Part shown: one piece after another, positions 26,701 through 35,195 of the stretch
How positions within the stretch are numbered: the stretch's first letter is position 1
Layout of the letters: each line of letters starts with the position of its first letter
NCBI GenBank assembly: GCA_022705325.1
Contig: JAKJER010000003.1
Location: forward strand, 117,419-181,418
Reading direction: 5' to 3'
Origin: Planctomycetota bacterium
GTDB lineage: Bacteria; Planctomycetota; Phycisphaerae; SM23-33
Length of the DNA stretch: 64,000 nt
The notes under the pieces: model-generated
Databases searched by the model: none
Seen by the model: only the letters and a program-made list of their open reading frames with translations
Told to the model about the DNA's origin: nothing
Position numbers and translations under genes: made by a program

Positions 26701-29109
26701 GCCGGAGTAGGTACTGTAGCCGAACTGCTGCTGTCCCTGCTGGCCCGGCTGCGGCTGAACCAGCGGCTTGTCGGGAGACTGGACCACCACCCCTCCGTCG
26801 TCGTTGGCGTCCGGCCGACGCGGCCGGCTGGGCGGCTGGGTGGTCTCTTCGTCGAAGAGCCCGCCGACAAACGGAACGCCTGGCTGTGAGGGCGGCCTGC
26901 CGCCGACTTTGTCCTGGCCGATCCGCGGCCCGCGGAGGTTGGGGACCTGCTGGGCCAAACCGCCCACGGTAAGCGAGTCCTGGGTCACCCCGGTGCGGGC
27001 GAATTGATCGCCGCCCGAGACGGGCTTTGGCTTCGGCTCGCTTGGGACGGTCGGGCGGTCCTGCGTGCGATAGCCCTCGGCCAACTCCGCCGAGCCGTAG
27101 TCCAGGCTGGCCTTGGCGGTCTGACTGGTGAACTGCTTGACCCGCTTGAACGGCCCGGCCAGCGAGTCGATGCGAAGATCGTCCGGCAGGTACGTCTCGG
27201 CCCAGGCGTAGGCGACGGGCAGGTCGATGGCCGGCAGCGGAAGGCGGACCTGGCGGCGGCCCTGTGAGGGGCCGAGCGTTTTGGTATCCAGGCGGAGAGT
27301 AAAGACGATCTCGACGGGGAAGCTTACCAGTCCGATCACGCTGGTTCGCGAGCGTTCCAGGGGCAGCAGCCAGGTGCGGCGAGCGGCGGAGGCGGCGTCC
27401 AAGCCGGCGGGCGAGAGCGGGACGGACCTTTCGTTGACACGCGCGACCAGGACCTGGGCGTCGGCGGGCAGGCCCAGGCGGAGGAACTGGCGGGTTCGGT
27501 TGCGGACCTCGTAGCGGACGCGGCAGATGTAGTCGCCGTCTTCGTTGAGGAAGACTTCGTAGTGGGCCAGGTCGGCGATGGACTGACGGAGGGCGAACTG
27601 GCCCAGGTGCAGGACCTCCACGGCGGCGGCGAATTCCCGCCCGCTGATGCGGTAGGCCAGGGCGGGCGTACCGGCCAGCAGACGGCGGGCCGAGTCCGGG
27701 ATGGCCGAGACCGGCAGCGGTTCCAGCCCATCGGAGCGGGCGGGCAGGATCTCGCTGTCGCCGGCCGAGTTGGTGACCACCAGCGTCCCGCCGCCCCAGT
27801 GCCCGCCTTCGACGCCCAGCCGTCCCAGACGGTGCTCGCCCTGCCCCAGGGGCAGCTCGAAGGTCAGGCGCAGGCCGAGGCGGCCCAGCATGTGTCCGCG
27901 GAGGGCGATGTCGACCACCCCACCGGATACCTGCACGTCGCGGACGGCCGGGCCCTCGACGGCGACGCGATCGGCCCGGCTGTCCAGCAACAGTCGGACG
28001 TGATCGGCGGGACCGCCGGCGATGGTGACGTCGAGATTGGCGGCGACGCGCTGGACGGCCGCGTCGAGGTCCCAGGCGACGTCGCCGGCCAGCTCGAACC
28101 GCGGCGCCCGCTGAGCGCTGGGGCGGAAAGGCTCGAGTCGCAATGCGACCGCCCGCACGGGCGGCAAGGCGGCCTGGACGTCCGTGCCCTCGGGCGTGCC
28201 GGGAAGCTCGATCTCGTTTGTGGTGACGAGATCGCGCGACTTGTTCGCGTTGGCGCCTTGAGGGATTTGATCGGGGGCGTTGGGGGCGGCGTCGCTCTGG
28301 GCGCCTTGCTGGTTAGCCTCCGGCGCCCTTTCGGGCACACCCCGAACGCGGAGTGTCCAGCCGGCCGGTGACTTAAGGGCAATCGTGGTGCGGGCGGAGC
28401 GGGCCAGGCGGAGCGTCACCTCCCGCCCGTCCAGCCAACCGGCGGGCAGGTCGGCCCAGGCGATCAACTCGTACAGGCCGGGCCCGTGCGGGACATACTG
28501 AAGAAAGTCGTTCGCGGCGGGCAGCTTGACCGAGTCCCACAGCATGGGGGCCTTGGGCGGGATGGGCGGCGGGCGCGGCGCCTGAACGTCCTTCCAGGCG
28601 ATCCCCGTCCAGAAGGTCGGCAGGGCCAGGCTGGGGCGGTCCTCCAGAACGCGAAGGAGCAGGCGGGCCTCGATGGAGGGCTTGCGGTCCTTGTCGATGC
28701 CCAACGTGTACGTGCCGGCCTCGATGATCCAGGGAACGGGCGCGTCGCGGTCCTGCCCGCTGAGCACGAGATACCGCCGCCAGGTTTCCACGGGGACCTG
28801 GAAGCATGTGTCGTCGAGCAGGCGGCTGCGGGCCAGCAGGGAGCGGACGATCGCGGCGCGGTCGGGCCCGAAAGGACCGGCGGCGTCGTTCGCGGGTGCG
28901 TTGGGCGCGACCATGCCCGCCCCCGAGGCGGTCAGCGAGATGGAAAGGACCAGGAAGCAGCCTATCGCCGCACTGAGCGAGAGAGAGAGGCCGAATCGTC
29001 TTGAACGCTTGACGAGACCGCAAGCGCGGCGGGCTCGCGCGGCGCATGACGCGAATGCACCACTGCCGGGAGGGTACGAAGGCGGCGAGAATAGGGTAGC
29101 GCCGTTCAT
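23695..29109 (-). CDS. Very large secreted TPR/coiled-coil protein with secretin-N-like module (about 1804 aa)
   Basis: Start taken at ATG 29109 (MNGATLFSPPSYPPGSG); ATG 29127 and 29187 are alternatives, but a minus-strand TAGAAT at 29139-29144 argues against the longest. A late signal-like segment (about 40-68, LSLSLSAAIGCFLVLSISL) is followed by a beta-rich region to about 700 containing the module shared with the 696-residue neighbour. Then TPR-like helices near 820 (YYDRNDYTNARSSLEKVLEL), a coiled coil (about 890-1000), a Gln/Arg-rich stretch with many QQ pairs (about 1020-1280), another TPR (about 1320) and a segment near 1400-1470 (VYDIRDMVTRVPNF, then NGTLVVESTPENQKAV) that looks like a secretin N1-type ring module. 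Residues about 1580-1611 are the translated palindrome cluster. It may be an outer-membrane scaffold, but I cannot name it. Confidence 0.78.
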   Translation of the reverse strand: MNGATLFSPPSYPPGSGAFASCAARARRACGLVKRSRRFGLSLSLSAAIGCFLVLSISLTASGAGMVAPNAPANDAAGPFGPDRAAIVRSLLARSRLLDDTCFQVPVETWRRYLVLSGQDRDAPVPWIIEAGTYTLGIDKDRKPSIEARLLLRVLEDRPSLALPTFWTGIAWKDVQAPRPPPIPPKAPMLWDSVKLPAANDFLQYVPHGPGLYELIAWADLPAGWLDGREVTLRLARSARTTIALKSPAGWTLRVRGVPERAPEANQQGAQSDAAPNAPDQIPQGANANKSRDLVTTNEIELPGTPEGTDVQAALPPVRAVALRLEPFRPSAQRAPRFELAGDVAWDLDAAVQRVAANLDVTIAGGPADHVRLLLDSRADRVAVEGPAVRDVQVSGGVVDIALRGHMLGRLGLRLTFELPLGQGEHRLGRLGVEGGHWGGGTLVVTNSAGDSEILPARSDGLEPLPVSAIPDSARRLLAGTPALAYRISGREFAAAVEVLHLGQFALRQSIADLAHYEVFLNEDGDYICRVRYEVRNRTRQFLRLGLPADAQVLVARVNERSVPLSPAGLDAASAARRTWLLPLERSRTSVIGLVSFPVEIVFTLRLDTKTLGPSQGRRQVRLPLPAIDLPVAYAWAETYLPDDLRIDSLAGPFKRVKQFTSQTAKASLDYGSAELAEGYRTQDRPTVPSEPKPKPVSGGDQFARTGVTQDSLTVGGLAQQVPNLRGPRIGQDKVGGRPPSQPGVPFVGGLFDEETTQPPSRPRRPDANDDGGVVVQSPDKPLVQPQPGQQGQQQFGYSTYSGSILGSSLGHKASQAILGRNYYRAGKDYYDRNDYTNARSSLEKVLELAPGSSEATNAERLLGNLKMLSGKMQTQDKAQKAAGVEVQKEVFQSNVGYELRQKALIEKGLQEAREGKTTAALSKLKTAQSLGRQLEAQYADQAEQRVVMKKATEELKKLQEQQQSTVREMRDKLDEYKSSGRYDDALALGQRLMRMEDVDRDDLRKDLNEIVAAQTKQQTRGRDGGWRYNEPAGRTWRGEVGGEESGRQSRSGQMQQMAQQMQRAADPMAQQARQSADEPVQQLEQMREGLEQLPQSRAEFRPGQQPARTRERLSVDGDGQGRPLELARRLDPQAAPELGLRLQDGQRSVSQGPGGGVGGGAGRLAAQPGEDLSRIEHERQELEGRIKVLQAENDRLERRTRVTDKEVDARQVRAFERQQRNQPLTPQETEELRQDQAQQERQAAEVRHREEEIVRLHVHAKELDQKLEQMRRPIPDSTVQELAGQQGGQVRSPETAKIVPPEGPLSDEGRKLLDYANVLARGGRHEAARDAYGQVLRLAPQNQGAIAGLQDLDRNGPMDVAGDISAPRGHEAPRTGSGVQADSPRSRSRGTVTRVYDIRDMVTRVPNFKGAKIEIAQSQGQPGEELATRVEEVDEITSLVTKTIEPNTWRSAGGTVGSLRVVNGTLVVESTPENQKAVETLLANLRQAQGPAVEVGERLAEQRAKGDGNANGSAVVWHDSSGVLNVDGGTLILGGTVARGGDLWAASPQVDPAQRAQLEDFVRRNNDWQIEQEQIHRARGMGVSPMRTTGVPPVGQGRDGPATHGQDGRATPHDAVQTVLSDVARNLRDNLGQKVVVNSLNVNASAADAAALGVRFEQGAEGGFALLDEAQVRSLMDVEALNNKMGRGYVDPNGRPQETIVGTDALLANGMVLNVAAAADKGNNLLIGPAAVALPHEQILAIDNGRFLTLVRAGAMQHWTEKPQIPEFARVAQAIEVPRVGQRVLMEKTLLEPTDAAELIIEH
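24278..24368. repeat. Cluster of four 21-bp perfect hairpins within a coding region
   Basis: Four units, each a 9-bp stem with a 3-nt loop, at 24278-24298, 24302-24322, 24324-24344 and 24348-24368. Stems are GCACGGCCA/TGGCCGTGC, GCAGGGCCG/CGGCCCTGC, CCACGGGCG/CGCCCGTGG and GCATGGGCG/CGCCCATGC. They are separated by 1-3 nt and are read through in frame in the 1804-residue protein as a GMGVSPM...TGVPPV... stretch. Confidence 0.95.
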
Positions 29110-29138
29110 GTCCAGACCCCGCTCCATGTCCGTTTCTG

Positions 29139-29144
29139 ATTCTA
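29139..29144 (-). promoter_or_regulatory. TAGAAT -10-like box upstream of the 1804-aa gene
   Basis: Minus-strand TAGAAT (29144-29139). A start near 29132 would leave a 23-nt leader before ATG 29109. No good -35 is visible. Confidence 0.35.
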
Positions 29145-29230
29145 CTTTGACGCGTGAGGAAGCAAAAGGTTCTGCCGGCGACTCCAATTCGCGCGCGGTG
29201 CGGGCCTGTGCCGGATGGCCCGGGGGCGAA

Positions 29231-31153
29231 TCAGATGCCGTCGCCCTGCGGCGGGGAGGGGCGAGCGTGCTCGTCGAGCGGGCTGGCGGGGATGGAGATG
29301 GTGAAGGTGCTGCCCTCTGGTGACGAGGAGGCGTGGACGCTGCCGTGGTGGAGACCGGCGAAGTGCTTGACGATGGTGAGCCCGAGGCCGATGCCGCGTT
29401 TCTGGTAACCGCTGGTGCCGGTGGAGTGCTTCATGACGTCGCTGGTGGAGTAGAAGGGCTCGAAGATGTGGGGCAGGTCCTGGGGCGAGATGCCCGGGCC
29501 CTGGTCGGTGACGGCGATGGTGACGTACTGCCCGAGTTGGCGCCCCGCCGTCACCCGGATCGTCCCGCCGTCAGGGGTGAACTTGATGGCGTTGGTGACG
29601 AGGTTCTCGATCATGTCGTAGAGCTTCTGGCGATCAGCGGTGACGGCGAGGCCCTTCTCGGCATGGTCGATGATCAGGTGCTGCGAGCGCGACTCGATAA
29701 AAGGGTGGCAGGCGAGGTAGATTTCTTCCAGCAGCTCGCTGAGGGGGAACTGCGAGAAGTGCAGTTCCTCCGCGTACGCCTGGTCGGGCATGATCTTGAA
29801 CATGGCCTGGATGATCTCGTCGAGCCGCTTGGCCCGGGCGCCGACGGTCTGGAGGGCCTGGATCAGGCGGTCGGTGTCGCGGCTGTCGCGGAGCATCTTG
29901 CACAGGGCCAGCAGATAGGCGACCGGGGTGCGCAGCTCGTGCCCGGCGATCCGAATGAAGTTGGTCTTGAGTTCGCTGGCCTGGCGGAGGGCCTCGTGAG
30001 ACTGCTGGACCTTGGCGATCATGCGGTTGAAGTCGTCGCCGAGTTCGTCGACCTCGTCCACGCCCCCCAGCCAGCCCTTCCGCGCGCTCTGGACGCGGTG
30101 GGACAGGTCGCCCTGGGCCACGCGGTGGGTGGCGTGCTGCAGCCGCTGGATGCGCCGGATGAAGCCGCCCTCCACGACGATCAGGCCAACCAGGAAGATC
30201 GTGCCTACCAGCCCCAAGCCGACCAGGAGCGTGATCACGCTGAGGTTGTGAAGGGGGCCCAGGGCTTGGCTGGTGGGCACATACAGCACGAGCGTCCACG
30301 GCGGGGCCTCCACCTTGCCGCGGGCGACCACCTCCGGCAGCACCAGCGAGGCGTAGCCTTGGACCTCGTGGTCCTTCGTGAGCCGCCACCCCGGCGAACC
30401 CTGCTCGGCGACCGGCCCGTACCACTCGGAGGCCCGGCTGACCAGCGGCACGCGCATGGGCAGACCGCGGTGGCGGACGTCGTCCCAATAGGCGATCCGT
30501 CCGTCCTGCTCGACCAGCATGACCGAGACATCGTGCGTGCCGACCGTGGGCTTGAGGGTGGCCAGCCAGCGCGAGACGTCCAGGGTCATCTGGACCACCC
30601 CCACCACCTGCTCGCCCAGGTAGATGGGCATGCAGATGTTGGCGCTGTAGACGCCAGCCGCCTGGTCGTACCGCACAGACGTGATGAAGACCTTGCCCTC
30701 CCCGTCGGCCCAGGCGGCCTTCCACCACGGTTCCTCGCGAAGGTACTCGCCCGCCTCGGCGCCGCTGGAGGCAACCAGGTTACCGGAGCGGTCAGTCAGC
30801 ACGACGGCGGCCACCCGGGGGTCCGTCCGCCGCAGCACCCGCAGCCGCTCGGCGATGATGCCCCTCTCGGGCCTGGTTCGGTCGGAACTGGCCGGGCGGG
30901 TCGTTCGCTGGCCCAGCAGGCGGGCGACGGCGGCGTCGTCCTGAAAGACCAGGCGCAGCTTCTCGATGTCCTTGCTGAGGGAGATGCTCAGGCCCATGGC
31001 CTCGCCGGCGGCCTTCGACTGCATGAGCAGCCCGAAAGACTCCGTGCGGAGTTCGCGGGCGCCGGCGGAGATGGTCAACACGGCGGCCGTCAGGGGCAGC
31101 AGGGCCACCACGGTCAACAGCGCGACCAGCTTGAAACGGATGCCGAATTTCAT
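29231..31153 (-). CDS. Membrane sensor histidine kinase with Cache domain
   Basis: 640 residues. Membrane segment about 8-30; extracytoplasmic double-Cache-type sensor about 40-290 (VVLTDRSGNLVASSG, YSANICMPIYLGEQVVGVVQMTLD); second membrane segment about 300-322; HAMP (about 322-375); HisKA with phospho-acceptor His405 (GHELRTP); HATPase with N box MIENLVTNAIKF, G1 DQGPGIS and G2 GIGLGLTIV. Cache domains of this class sense small carboxylates or amines. It is a class I kinase, but no response regulator gene adjoins it, so it is an orphan. The start has AAGGA upstream, and a minus-strand TAGAAT (31171-31176) stands 17 nt before the ATG. Confidence 0.93.
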   Translation of the reverse strand: MKFGIRFKLVALLTVVALLPLTAAVLTISAGARELRTESFGLLMQSKAAGEAMGLSISLSKDIEKLRLVFQDDAAVARLLGQRTTRPASSDRTRPERGIIAERLRVLRRTDPRVAAVVLTDRSGNLVASSGAEAGEYLREEPWWKAAWADGEGKVFITSVRYDQAAGVYSANICMPIYLGEQVVGVVQMTLDVSRWLATLKPTVGTHDVSVMLVEQDGRIAYWDDVRHRGLPMRVPLVSRASEWYGPVAEQGSPGWRLTKDHEVQGYASLVLPEVVARGKVEAPPWTLVLYVPTSQALGPLHNLSVITLLVGLGLVGTIFLVGLIVVEGGFIRRIQRLQHATHRVAQGDLSHRVQSARKGWLGGVDEVDELGDDFNRMIAKVQQSHEALRQASELKTNFIRIAGHELRTPVAYLLALCKMLRDSRDTDRLIQALQTVGARAKRLDEIIQAMFKIMPDQAYAEELHFSQFPLSELLEEIYLACHPFIESRSQHLIIDHAEKGLAVTADRQKLYDMIENLVTNAIKFTPDGGTIRVTAGRQLGQYVTIAVTDQGPGISPQDLPHIFEPFYSTSDVMKHSTGTSGYQKRGIGLGLTIVKHFAGLHHGSVHASSSPEGSTFTISIPASPLDEHARPSPPQGDGI

Positions 31154-31170
31154 GGCCGTCCTTGAGCGGT

Positions 31171-31176
31171 ATTCTA
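31171..31176 (-). promoter_or_regulatory. TAGAAT -10-like box upstream of the sensor kinase
   Basis: Minus-strand TAGAAT with the predicted transcript start about 10 nt before ATG 31153, close to the AAGGA ribosome site. No convincing -35. Confidence 0.35.
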
Positions 31177-31289
31177 CCTTCCGTGCGCGGACTTTCCGTA
31201 CTGGGATTATCGGACGATGGGTCTCTCCGCGTGAGACGGTTTTGTCGGTTCGATCAAGCCTGGGACCCCGCGCGAGCCGCCAGACCGCG

Positions 31290-31811
31290 TCAGGCCCGGA
31301 CGAAGACCTCCCGCAGTTCGCTCGGCGCGGCGACCAGGCGGATGACCTCGCCGCTGCCGGACCGGGCCGCCTCCATCATCGCCAGCAGAGGCTCCCAGAA
31401 CCCGCCCACGCAGGCGATGGGACGCCGTTCGAGCTGGCGCTTGCACATCAGCTCCCACACCCAGGCCAGCTCGGCCAGCGTGCCCGTTGCCCCGGGCAGG
31501 ACGACGTAGCCGCCCGTGCCCAACTCCACCAGCCGCAACAACCGTTCGTGCATGACCGTCGTCGCCACCACCTCCCGAATGTGGGGATTGGGCTTCGAGC
31601 GCCAGATCGAGCACGTCACGCCGATGGTGTGGGCGCCCGCCTGGCGGGCGCCGGCGGCGGATGCCTCCATCGTCCCGCCGTAGCCCCCGTTGGCCACCGC
31701 GTAGCCCAACTCGCCCAGCACCTGCCCCACCTGGCGGGCCACGTCGTAGGCCGCCTCGCCCGGCTCCGAATCGTTCGAGCCGAACACCGTCACGACCTTC
31801 TGCGCGTTCAT
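31290..31811 (-). CDS. LOG-family protein (TIGR00725-like)
   Basis: 173-residue Rossmann-like protein of the LOG/SLOG superfamily: VTVFGSNDSEPGE, VANGGYGGTMEA, MHERLLRLVE and LPGATGTLAELAW. LOG enzymes of the cytokinin-activating type cut ribose 5-phosphate from nucleoside monophosphates and use PGGxGTxxE; here the second Gly of that motif is Ala (PGATGT). The related lysine-decarboxylase-like TIGR00725 group has unknown substrates. The ATG overlaps the TGA of the LEA-type gene (ATGA at 31808-31811), so the two are translationally coupled. Confidence 0.82.
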   Translation of the reverse strand: MNAQKVVTVFGSNDSEPGEAAYDVARQVGQVLGELGYAVANGGYGGTMEASAAGARQAGAHTIGVTCSIWRSKPNPHIREVVATTVMHERLLRLVELGTGGYVVLPGATGTLAELAWVWELMCKRQLERRPIACVGGFWEPLLAMMEAARSGSGEVIRLVAAPSELREVFVRA

Positions 31812-32614
31812 TTGACTCCCAATTGCTCCTTGAGCTTGTAGGTCAGCGAGACGGGCGGATCGAGCGTGAAGTGGGCCTCCAGCGTAACCGACTCGCCCGG
31901 CGTGAGGGCCGCCGTCAGCATGGAGGTCATGCCCGACCCGCTCACGTGGACGGGAAACGCCACTTCGACCGTCTGGCCCGGCGGGACGACCTTCCGCGAC
32001 GGGCGGCTGACGGTGACGACGGTGCGGCCCTGACTCTTGATCTCGCCCGACAGACCGATCAGCGGCAGGTCGAAGTCGTTGGGATTGACCACCTCAAAGA
32101 CGACGTCGACCCGGCCCGAGCCGGGGAAGCGGATCGCCTTGAGCGACCAGTTGGGGCGGCTGACCCGCTTGAGGCGATGGGTGTGGTCCAGGCGGCGGTC
32201 ACGGGAGATGGTGACCGGCACGGGCAGGCCCAGGACGTAGAAGTCGCCGCTGGCCACCAGGCGGTACGGCAGGGACTGGCTCTGCTGGTAGCTCCGCCAG
32301 GCCCGCAGCAGGCGCTCGTACTCCAGCGAGCCCAGGGCCTCGTAGACCCGCGTCTGCCCGGCGGGCACGAACTGTCGCTTGGCCGCCGCCTGGGCGGAGA
32401 CCAACTCCTGCTCGTCCACTTCCAGGCGACAGGACAGGCGCCCGACGTTGAGGTCGAACCAGTTGGGGTTGTAGACCTCGAGGTGGACGCTGACGTCAAT
32501 GGACTGAAAGCCCAGCGCCCGGACCTTCACGTCCTGAAGGCGGACGTCAGGCTTGCGAACCTGGCAGCCTGCCATGAAGCCGCACAGAAGCAGGATGAAC
32601 GTGCAATGACGCAT
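31808..32614 (-). CDS. LEA type 2 (WHy)-like lipoprotein
   Basis: 268 residues from ATG 32614 (MRHCTFILLLCGFMAGCQ), with lipobox MAGC and lipidated Cys17. Two tandem Water-stress/LEA-2-like beta domains follow: about 22-140 (VSVHLEVYNPNWFDLNVGRL) and about 165-265 (VVFEVVNPNDFDLPLIGL). The paired NPN-x-[FD]-[FD]-L signatures are diagnostic. Such domains are found in desiccation-linked plant proteins and in many bacterial lipoproteins without known ligand. The ORF opens further upstream (32680), but the lipoprotein signal fixes the start. Stop and the next start overlap (ATGA). Confidence 0.82.
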   Translation of the reverse strand: MRHCTFILLLCGFMAGCQVRKPDVRLQDVKVRALGFQSIDVSVHLEVYNPNWFDLNVGRLSCRLEVDEQELVSAQAAAKRQFVPAGQTRVYEALGSLEYERLLRAWRSYQQSQSLPYRLVASGDFYVLGLPVPVTISRDRRLDHTHRLKRVSRPNWSLKAIRFPGSGRVDVVFEVVNPNDFDLPLIGLSGEIKSQGRTVVTVSRPSRKVVPPGQTVEVAFPVHVSGSGMTSMLTAALTPGESVTLEAHFTLDPPVSLTYKLKEQLGVK

Positions 32615-32680
32615 GAACCTGTGACACTCGATTGTCGACCTGCTGTCGGCGGCTCCCACCCCGATCAGCCCAATCGACAA

Positions 32681-32699
32681 CTGCCTGCCGGAAGGCAGG
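32681..32699. repeat. Palindrome CCTGCC-GGAA-GGCAGG region
   Basis: CTGCCTGCCGG plus AAGGCAGG at 32681-32699, of the same kind as the palindromes at 10595 and 46298. It sits just after the aconitase stop (32703) and is preceded by an AATCGACAA heptad-like bit. Confidence 0.6.
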
Positions 32700-32702
32700 T
32701 CC

Positions 32703-34790
32703 TTACTGTCCGCCCACCCGCGTGTAAGCCAACAGGCCGCCGGTAGCGAGGATCTTCCGCTGGCGCGGCGCCAGGCTGAGGTCGCACTCGAAGTCGAAGC
32801 CCTGGGTGCGGTTGCGAACGGTCACGCTGTCGGCCGACAGGATCGCCGCCGTCACGCCCTGGATGACCAGTTCGTCGCCCGGATCTATGCGCGTGTAGTC
32901 TCGCCCGTCGGCGAAGGTCAGCGGGAGGATCGCGAAATTGACCAGGTTGGCCTGGTGGATGCGTTCGATGGCCTTGGCAATGACAGCCCCCACCCCCAGG
33001 TACATGGGGCAGAGGGCCGCGTGCTCGCGGCTGGAGCCCTGCCCGTAGCTGTCGCCGGCGACGATGACGCCACAGCGCCCCCGCGCCTTGACCTCCAGTG
33101 CCCGCTGGGCGAAGGTGGGCCGGTCGGCCTCGTTGAAGCAGTCGAAAACATACTGGGCGTAGGCGGGCACGTTGGAGCGGTGCTTCAGGGCCGAGCCCGC
33201 GGGCATGATGTGGTCGGTGGTGATCTTGTCGCCGACCTTGATCAATACCACGCCGTCCAGCGGATCGGGCGTGACTTGACCCGAGGGCGGCTTGACTATC
33301 GTCGAACCGCGGACGACCTTGATCTTGCCCGCGTCAGCCTTCTTCGCCGGCGGCTGGATCATCCCGTCATCCTGAACGAACTGCTCGGGGGGCTGGATGA
33401 GCGGGTAGCGGATGTCGAGCTTCTCCAGGCGACGGGGGTCGGTGATCTCGCCGGTGACGGCGCCCGCGACGGCCGTCTCGACCGAAACGAGATAGACCAT
33501 GTCGCCCTTGGTGCCGCTTCGCCCGGCGAAGTTGCGGTTGAAGGTCCGAAGGCTGACGGTTCCTTCGGCCGGCGAGAAGCCCAGGCCGATACAGGGCCCG
33601 CAGCCGGACTCGAGGATGCGCGCGCCCGCGGCGACCAGGTCGGCCAGGGCGCCGTTGGCGGCGATCATGGACATGACCTGGCGGCTGCCCGGCGCGATGC
33701 CCAGTTCGACGTTGGGGTGGACGGTCCGCCCCTTGAGCACGTGGGCGGCCAGCATGAGGTCCTGGTAGCTGGAGTTGGTGCAGGAACCGATGGCGACCTG
33801 GGAGACCTTCGTGCCGGCCAGGTCGGCGACGGCGCGGACGTTGTCGGGGCTGGGCGTGCCGGCCGCCAGGGGCTCCAGTTCGGACAGGTCGATGGTGATG
33901 CCGTCGAAGGCGACCTCGCAGCGGCCCTCGTCGTCGGTGGGGCCGACAAAGACGTTCTTGCCATGCGTGCGGAGGTTGGCGATGGCGGCGGCGTCCTTCT
34001 CGACGTGCATTTTTTTGTAGATGCGGTCGTACCTGGCGTCGTCGTCCGCCTGGAGGGGCATGTAGTGGTCGGCCCGCCCCTGGGCGGCCAGGAACTCGCG
34101 CGTGGTCTGGTCTGCGGGGAAGACGCTGGTGGTGACGCCCAGTTCGGCGCCCATGTTGGTGACGGTGGCCCGGGCGGGCACGGGCAGCGTGGCCACGCCC
34201 TCGCCGTAATACTCGACCATGCAGGCGACGTTGCCGCGGGTGGTCAGGATGCTCAACAGGCGGAGGATGATGTCTTTGGGGGCGACCCAGTGGCGAAGCT
34301 GCCCCGTCAGTTCGACGCCGATCACCTTGGGCCAGGCGGTGTAGAACGGCCCGCCGCCCATGGCGACGGCGACATCCAGGCCGCCCGCGCCGATGGCGAT
34401 CATCCCCATCCCGCCGGCGGTGGGCGTGTGGCTGTCCGACCCGATGAGCGTCTTGCCCGGGCGGGCGAACCGCTCGAGGTGGACCTGGTGGCAGATCCCG
34501 TTGCCCGGGCGGCTGTGATAGGCCCCCAGCTTGGTCGCGATGGACTGAAGGTACAGGTGGTCGTTATGGTTCTCCGGGCCGAACTGCGAGAGGTTGTGGT
34601 CGACGTAGCTGACCGAGATCTCGGTGCGAACCCGGGGCACGTCCATTGCTTCGAGCAGCAGGAACGCGGTGGTGCCGGTGGCGTCCTGCGTCAGGGTCTG
34701 GTCGATGCGCAGGCCGACTTCGTGCCCAGCTTTGGGCTCGCCGCTGACCAGGTGGCTGCCCAGGATCTTCTCTACCAGCGTCTTGGACAT
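32703..34790 (-). CDS. acnA: Aconitate hydratase
   Basis: Citrate/isocitrate isomerase of the TCA cycle with a [4Fe-4S] cluster; cytoplasmic. 695 residues, shorter than the 890-residue AcnA and like the aconitase type common in Deltaproteobacteria and planctomycetes. Cluster ligands are Cys337 (GSCTNSS), Cys397 and Cys400 (SGCGPC). Other hallmarks: IGSDSHTPTAGGMGM (about 116-130), GPFYTAW, and the C-terminal swivel domain with GDSYGQGSSREHAAL and the substrate Ser in GSSRE. Start ATG 34790 has AAGGAG 5 nt upstream. A segment at about 275-300 (THGKNVFVGPTDDEGRC) joins two core parts as in this shorter type. Homoaconitase or 2-methylcitrate specificity cannot be excluded. Confidence 0.95.
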   Translation of the reverse strand: MSKTLVEKILGSHLVSGEPKAGHEVGLRIDQTLTQDATGTTAFLLLEAMDVPRVRTEISVSYVDHNLSQFGPENHNDHLYLQSIATKLGAYHSRPGNGICHQVHLERFARPGKTLIGSDSHTPTAGGMGMIAIGAGGLDVAVAMGGGPFYTAWPKVIGVELTGQLRHWVAPKDIILRLLSILTTRGNVACMVEYYGEGVATLPVPARATVTNMGAELGVTTSVFPADQTTREFLAAQGRADHYMPLQADDDARYDRIYKKMHVEKDAAAIANLRTHGKNVFVGPTDDEGRCEVAFDGITIDLSELEPLAAGTPSPDNVRAVADLAGTKVSQVAIGSCTNSSYQDLMLAAHVLKGRTVHPNVELGIAPGSRQVMSMIAANGALADLVAAGARILESGCGPCIGLGFSPAEGTVSLRTFNRNFAGRSGTKGDMVYLVSVETAVAGAVTGEITDPRRLEKLDIRYPLIQPPEQFVQDDGMIQPPAKKADAGKIKVVRGSTIVKPPSGQVTPDPLDGVVLIKVGDKITTDHIMPAGSALKHRSNVPAYAQYVFDCFNEADRPTFAQRALEVKARGRCGVIVAGDSYGQGSSREHAALCPMYLGVGAVIAKAIERIHQANLVNFAILPLTFADGRDYTRIDPGDELVIQGVTAAILSADSVTVRNRTQGFDFECDLSLAPRQRKILATGGLLAYTRVGGQ

Positions 34791-34890
34791 CTTGGCTCCT
34801 TGCTCTTATACGCCGCAGAACCGGTAGCATACGACAGGCGGAAGGGAATTTCCAGATGCCCCTTGCCCCCATCGATCCGGACGGGACGGC

Positions 34891-35148
34891 TCAATCATTG
34901 TGGTCGCCGTCGGTGTTTCTTGGCATGCGGCGCGAGCGGATGGGGTTGTCCTGGCGATAGTAGAGCTGCAACTGTGCGAAGCAGGCCAGCGCGACCGCCA
35001 GCCCGATCACGATAAAGGCCAGTCCCGGCCAAGTGAAACGCTTGACGCCGATGAATCCCATGGCCTGGATGGCCTGGGTGATGGCGAAGGTGATGCCGGC
35101 CAGCATCAGCACCCGAAGGGCCTGTCTCTTGACGTATCCCTTGTTCAC
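34891..35148 (-). CDS. Small inner-membrane protein, 85 aa
   Basis: GTG start at 35148 (VNKGYVKRQALRVLMLAGIT). Two hydrophobic segments: about 12-33 (LRVLMLAGITFAITQAIQAM) and about 40-63 (WPGLAFIVIGLAVALACFAQ), followed by a basic-then-acidic tail. Both ends are likely cytoplasmic. Family not recognised. It lies between acnA and folD on the same strand. Confidence 0.6.
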   Translation of the reverse strand: MNKGYVKRQALRVLMLAGITFAITQAIQAMGFIGVKRFTWPGLAFIVIGLAVALACFAQLQLYYRQDNPIRSRRMPRNTDGDHND

Positions 35149-35195
35149 GTGAATCGTCCCAGCCTGCGGGGGCGCGTTCGGGGCGCAACGGGCGA

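Noticed and set aside
34805..34810. TATAAG as promoter of acnA
   Set aside because: A start from this box would cut into the ribosome site, so it is likely chance.
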